Source: Amblyornis subalaris (lineage: Eukaryota; Chordata; Aves; Passeriformes; Ptilonorhynchidae). From it: a stretch of DNA of 64,000 nucleotides. Within the stretch, counting starts at the first letter, position 1; each line of letters begins with the position of its first letter. Both the position numbers and the translations under genes were made by a program. Under the pieces are notes generated by a model. It was not told the DNA's origin and did not search any database. It saw only the letters and a list, made by a program, of their open reading frames with translations. The stretch is from contig JACAXG010000018.1 in the NCBI GenBank assembly GCA_018881555.1, forward strand, positions 124,001 to 188,000, read 5' to 3'. This document shows positions 51,401-64,000 of this stretch, in pieces.

Positions 51401-53744
51401 GGCCAAAACTGATAATTTACATAACAGCTATGGGAAAAGAGAATTTTATAATATCTCAATCAGATTCCCTTCCTGAAGGGAAGATGAATCCTACCACTCC
51501 TGACTGGATGAACAGGACTTAACAGTAAAATACTTTTGCCCAGATTCGATTCCTCCCAGAACCTGTAAATTCNAGATTTGTTATCCAAGTGCATTGATTG
51601 CATTTATTATCTTAGAACCATAAAATGATGTTGAACTTCCTGGAGAAAAAGATGTATTTAAAGATTTAACAGGTTTTGAAGCAGTTTCTAAAAATAAAAA
51701 ATGCCATTTATATATGTAATAGGAATGTGGTTCTTTGAAATCCTCTGCCTGTGACACACTTTAACCACATGGAGTAGGAAAACACAGAATTCCCATGTCA
51801 CCAGAGCAAGGAGAGAATTCAGGTCCTGACTTTTCAAAAGATACCTTTTTATGTACTGCTCTACTGGCTTCAAGGGAATGGTCAAGAAATTCTGTGTACT
51901 ATACACTGTCCAAGCACAATTTAACATTAAAGTGTGAATTAATAATACAGAACTAGATTGGTATGAAAGCAAAAATTCTGTGGAATCAAGGCAACAAGAT
52001 GAAGTAGCCATGCAAGAAAGAAGATAGGCCTTATCAGCAGAATTGAATTCCAGATAAAGTGCAGCTTCCCTTTGCAGAACACAAAGAGACAGCCTATGAT
52101 TACAGCAATAAGAGCCAGCAAGAAGTTATAAATTTATCTAGTCTGAAAACCAAATGAAATGGAAAATAGACTGTCAAGCACTGAAAAGCAAGTTAATGAA
52201 CAGAGAGCAACATCCACAATTTTCACAGCTCTGCAGAGATCATACAGGACTTCTGTTGAGTTTTTTAGGTCAAGACAATGAAGAGCATATGGAATAATTA
52301 ATTTCCCCTGCTTAGTGGGACACCAGTATGAATCTGAGTCATCAAGTCATTCCTAAGACACCATTACACTAAAACTTTCAACTTTGCAGTGTCAAAAGAG
52401 ACAACAAGTAAACAAAATTCTTATTGTTTAAAGAGCCTTCTAGAAATAACATACAAAGTGTTTAACCTCAAAGGTACAGCTCTGAAATGCCACTTCNCTT
52501 TCTGGACCTTGAGCTAAGAGCAGGACCATAGAGAGTTACCTTGTTTACTTAAGTCATCATATCTCATCAAGGTAATTAAAAGGTCACAGTTACCACGATA
52601 GTGGCAATTATCTGTTATATAGACCATGGGAAGACCAAGGAAAAAGATGCACTTCCCTGCAGAGTATCTTCAGTGTCAGTCTATTTCAATTATACGAATA
52701 CACACACACACATATATACACACACACATATATCCTCTCTCCCTGTAGGGAAGAAGTAAAAACACTGATAAAGAATTCACAAGGTCAAAAAGACAACAAA
52801 AATCAGACACNTGAATATATATATAGAATGAATTTAGAACATGCTCTGAACGACTGATTTTAAGAAAAGAAAGATTCTTAGGCAAAAAAAAANCCAAGGC
52901 AATGAGATTACATAGATGCACAGATCAGAAAAAANCAAAAAAGGTGTGTTTTTCACCTTTCCCCAGGCTTGACAGTATAAACAAACACAATATGTAGCCA
53001 ACAGCCCCATCTGGTTTCTGAGACTGTATGTGCAACTTTCAAAAACACTTCCATAATTCCATTCTTTGTAATATCTCTCACGCGTAACATAAACCAGCAC
53101 TTTCTGTAGAAAGTTCTAAGAGAATGACAAGGCATAATCTCAAAATGTATCTGAATATTTAATTGCCATATCACAANAAGACATGGACATTCCTTCTTAA
53201 CATATGCAGCCAGATCTAATATGTCATTTCCACCATAGTTTTGGTATGAAAATATTTTGAGACACAAAGATTTAAAACTNTCAAAATTAACAATCTGGAC
53301 TTTTTTGTAACTAAAGTGAAAGAATACNTTTTTGTGAACAATATTTAGTTCTATGTAACACAGTAGGAAATGCTGTAATAAGTCATTGCAGGCGATACTG
53401 ACAGTTCTGAAAAGGGCAGTTAGACAAATTGTCTTTGAAAACAGGGAAGGAGTGCCTTGAAATCCACAAGACTACTACTCACATGTTACTAGGACCTTCA
53501 GTTCTAGAAACCAGTTAATTACAATATGTACATAAATGTTTTCTTGANTTAGGAAATAAAGATTAACTAGTGCCTGTAAGTACTGCAGTAGATTAATTTG
53601 ACAGAAAATGAGGGATGATATCTGAGGAACTGGGTCAAACCAATTCTCAACCCCACCTAACATGCTTGTGGAGATGCATTTAGTTGATGTCAAAAAAAAT
53701 AATAGAGGTAGGTCAGGCAAAGAAAGCCACAATTCATATTGAGT
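48482..53744. other. Intergenic, downstream of SH3TC1
   Basis: AT-rich sequence apart from a CpG-enriched patch at 50320-50461 (nine CpG in about 140 bases) and the CA/TA microsatellite at 52699-52733. No gene is recognised. Confidence 0.65.
52699..52733. repeat. (CA)n/(TA)n microsatellite
   Basis: Alternating purine-pyrimidine sequence: CA repeats interrupted twice by TATATA. It lies about 1 kb beyond the SH3TC1 3' end. Confidence 0.92.
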
Positions 53745-54104
53745 GGTTTTTCTTCTATAACACTTTATTAAATATTTTTCATTTCATCTGTGCATTAATC
53801 ATTTTCCAATATCCAGCAAGGCAGAAACATATAGCAAAGCAAAATGTAGTTTAAAAAAGAAACTTGGGGTTTAGCTTTAGTTCACAGACTGATCCTCAAA
53901 CAACAAGTACAAGAATGTATATGTTAAAGACAAGGAAATGTAGTTCACTTCCATATAAACTGGTAATTTAGTCTGGGATGCTGAGATCCGGTTTACAGCA
54001 CGGGGATAATGAGTCATTGAATGCAGTCTGCATCCTCCTACAAAGCCAGTGCAGTATTTCTCTAGGTACTTCTGTAGTAGACAGACTGCATTTTCCAAAG
54101 ACAC
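53745..54104 (-). other. SH3TC1: SH3TC1 3' UTR
   Basis: About 350 bases between the TAA stop and the first good polyadenylation signal. The sequence is AT-rich with no long open frame in the sense direction. The exact cleavage position is inferred as 10 to 25 bases past the signal. Confidence 0.7.
53764..53769 (-). terminator. SH3TC1 polyadenylation signal AATAAA
   Basis: The plus-strand tttatt at 53764-53769 reads AATAAA on the minus strand, about 340 bases after the SH3TC1 stop codon. It is the first canonical hexamer at a plausible distance. Confidence 0.75.
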
Positions 54105-63090
<8,986 letters not shown>

Positions 63091-64000
63091 CTGAAATTTA
63101 AAAATAAATTACAGATCACAACTTCCTGTATGCATGCTCACAAAGATCTTTGATAGACCGACTAAAACATTGCTCAGTAGAAGATGCTGTTAGGAAAACA
63201 TTTTGTAAACACACTGATTTCTTAGCAGTATGTCTAGGAGATAAGCCAAAGGTGTAAAAAGATATCAAGGAAGATCAAGAAGTGTGGGAGACTGGAGGAT
63301 TGGGAATAAATATAACTTGCCACATATAAGCAGGTTAGTGATCAGTACACTTGTCTAGCTAGGCCCTGCGCCTCATCCAACACTAATCTAACTGAAGTCC
63401 AGCATTAATTCAAACTACCTTGTGTGTGTGTATACTCAAAAAGTACANTCAGTGTATATTCTCTGTTCTCTCCATGCGTATATGAACAAGAGATCTGCCA
63501 ATGAAATACAATTCAGACTGGCTGGTAAGCAGCAGAAGAAAATCTAGGAAGACCCAAGGTCTGAACTGGAGGCTGGATAAAGGGNCCAAGGTCAGGGCAT
63601 GGATACTGGTCGGACTTTAGGTGTAAGGAAAATGGGAATTCAAATATGCAAGTTGAGTAAAGGTATGCAATGTCCTGACAGCACGCAAAAGAAGTTTAGC
63701 CAGGCAGGGAGTAAGACCATGCTATTTGAATTGTTGAAGTGTCACANGGGTGCTGCAAACGTTCTATTCTGCTTTCCAGGTGTGGCCAGACAGGCCTGTG
63801 TATTGTGTAATAGGATTTCTTCTATCAATCAAATACCAGCCCTGATTCTCTGCTGACGCAGATTATCTTTCACAAAATTACCAATTTTTGGTGACTGATG
63901 TGNTCATTGATCTAAATTCTCCTAGTGAAAACATTGTTGAATACCTTACAAATATGCCATCAATTCTTAGTCCTCCCACTGTTTTCCAGCCCAGTTAATA
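63091..64000 (-). other. SH3TC1: SH3TC1 intron upstream of the large exon (partial)
   Basis: The acceptor side carries TTTTTAAATTTCAG. I looked for the preceding exon and the SH3-domain exons and found no match before the window ends. A short TG run lies near 63421. Confidence 0.75.

Noticed and set aside
53745..54104. An extra coding exon after the SH3TC1 stop
   Set aside because: The minus-strand frame here is not connected by a splice site, and the reading frame of the preceding exon ends cleanly at TAA. It is better explained as 3' UTR.

Overview
The window is vertebrate nuclear DNA, most likely from a bird. It has split genes with GT-AG introns, one CpG island, and many CR1 LINE fragments, including young-looking copies with the terminal ATTCTATG-type repeat. 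Only one or two MIR-like relics are visible, and nothing resembling Alu or L1. A crocodilian or turtle cannot be excluded from the sequence alone. Isolated single N bases are scattered throughout, as expected of a draft assembly.

Two protein-coding genes are recognised, both on the minus strand and head to tail. HTRA3, a secreted serine protease, occupies the left third. Exon 1 lies in a CpG island (coding start at 21446) and exons 2 to 6 run leftward to 6081. Together they encode the signal peptide, the IGFBP and Kazal modules and the whole trypsin-like domain with its catalytic His, Asp and Ser. The exons for the C-terminal PDZ domain were not found and presumably lie beyond the left edge. 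SH3TC1, an SH3/TPR protein, occupies the right end. Its last seven coding exons are present (63090 down to the stop at 54105), including the 1686-base TPR exon. The N-terminal and SH3 exons lie beyond the right edge. The order SH3TC1 then HTRA3 on one strand matches human 4p16.1.

Layout: 1-6080 is HTRA3 intron 6, with a CR1 3' end at 333-724 and an unexplained coding-like frame at 5749-6016. 6081-21446 holds HTRA3 exons 6 to 1. 20460-22080 is the CpG island and promoter. 22100-53740 is about 31 kb of intergenic, AT-rich DNA with CR1 fragments, microsatellites and no recognisable gene. 53745-63090 holds the SH3TC1 3' end. 63091-64000 is an SH3TC1 intron.

I see no operon, CRISPR array, complete mobile element or novel multi-gene system. 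The items most worth a second look are the coding-like frame and possible short-isoform route just past HTRA3 exon 6, the CpG-enriched patch at about 50.3-50.5 kb, and several hairpin-forming or G-rich sequences.
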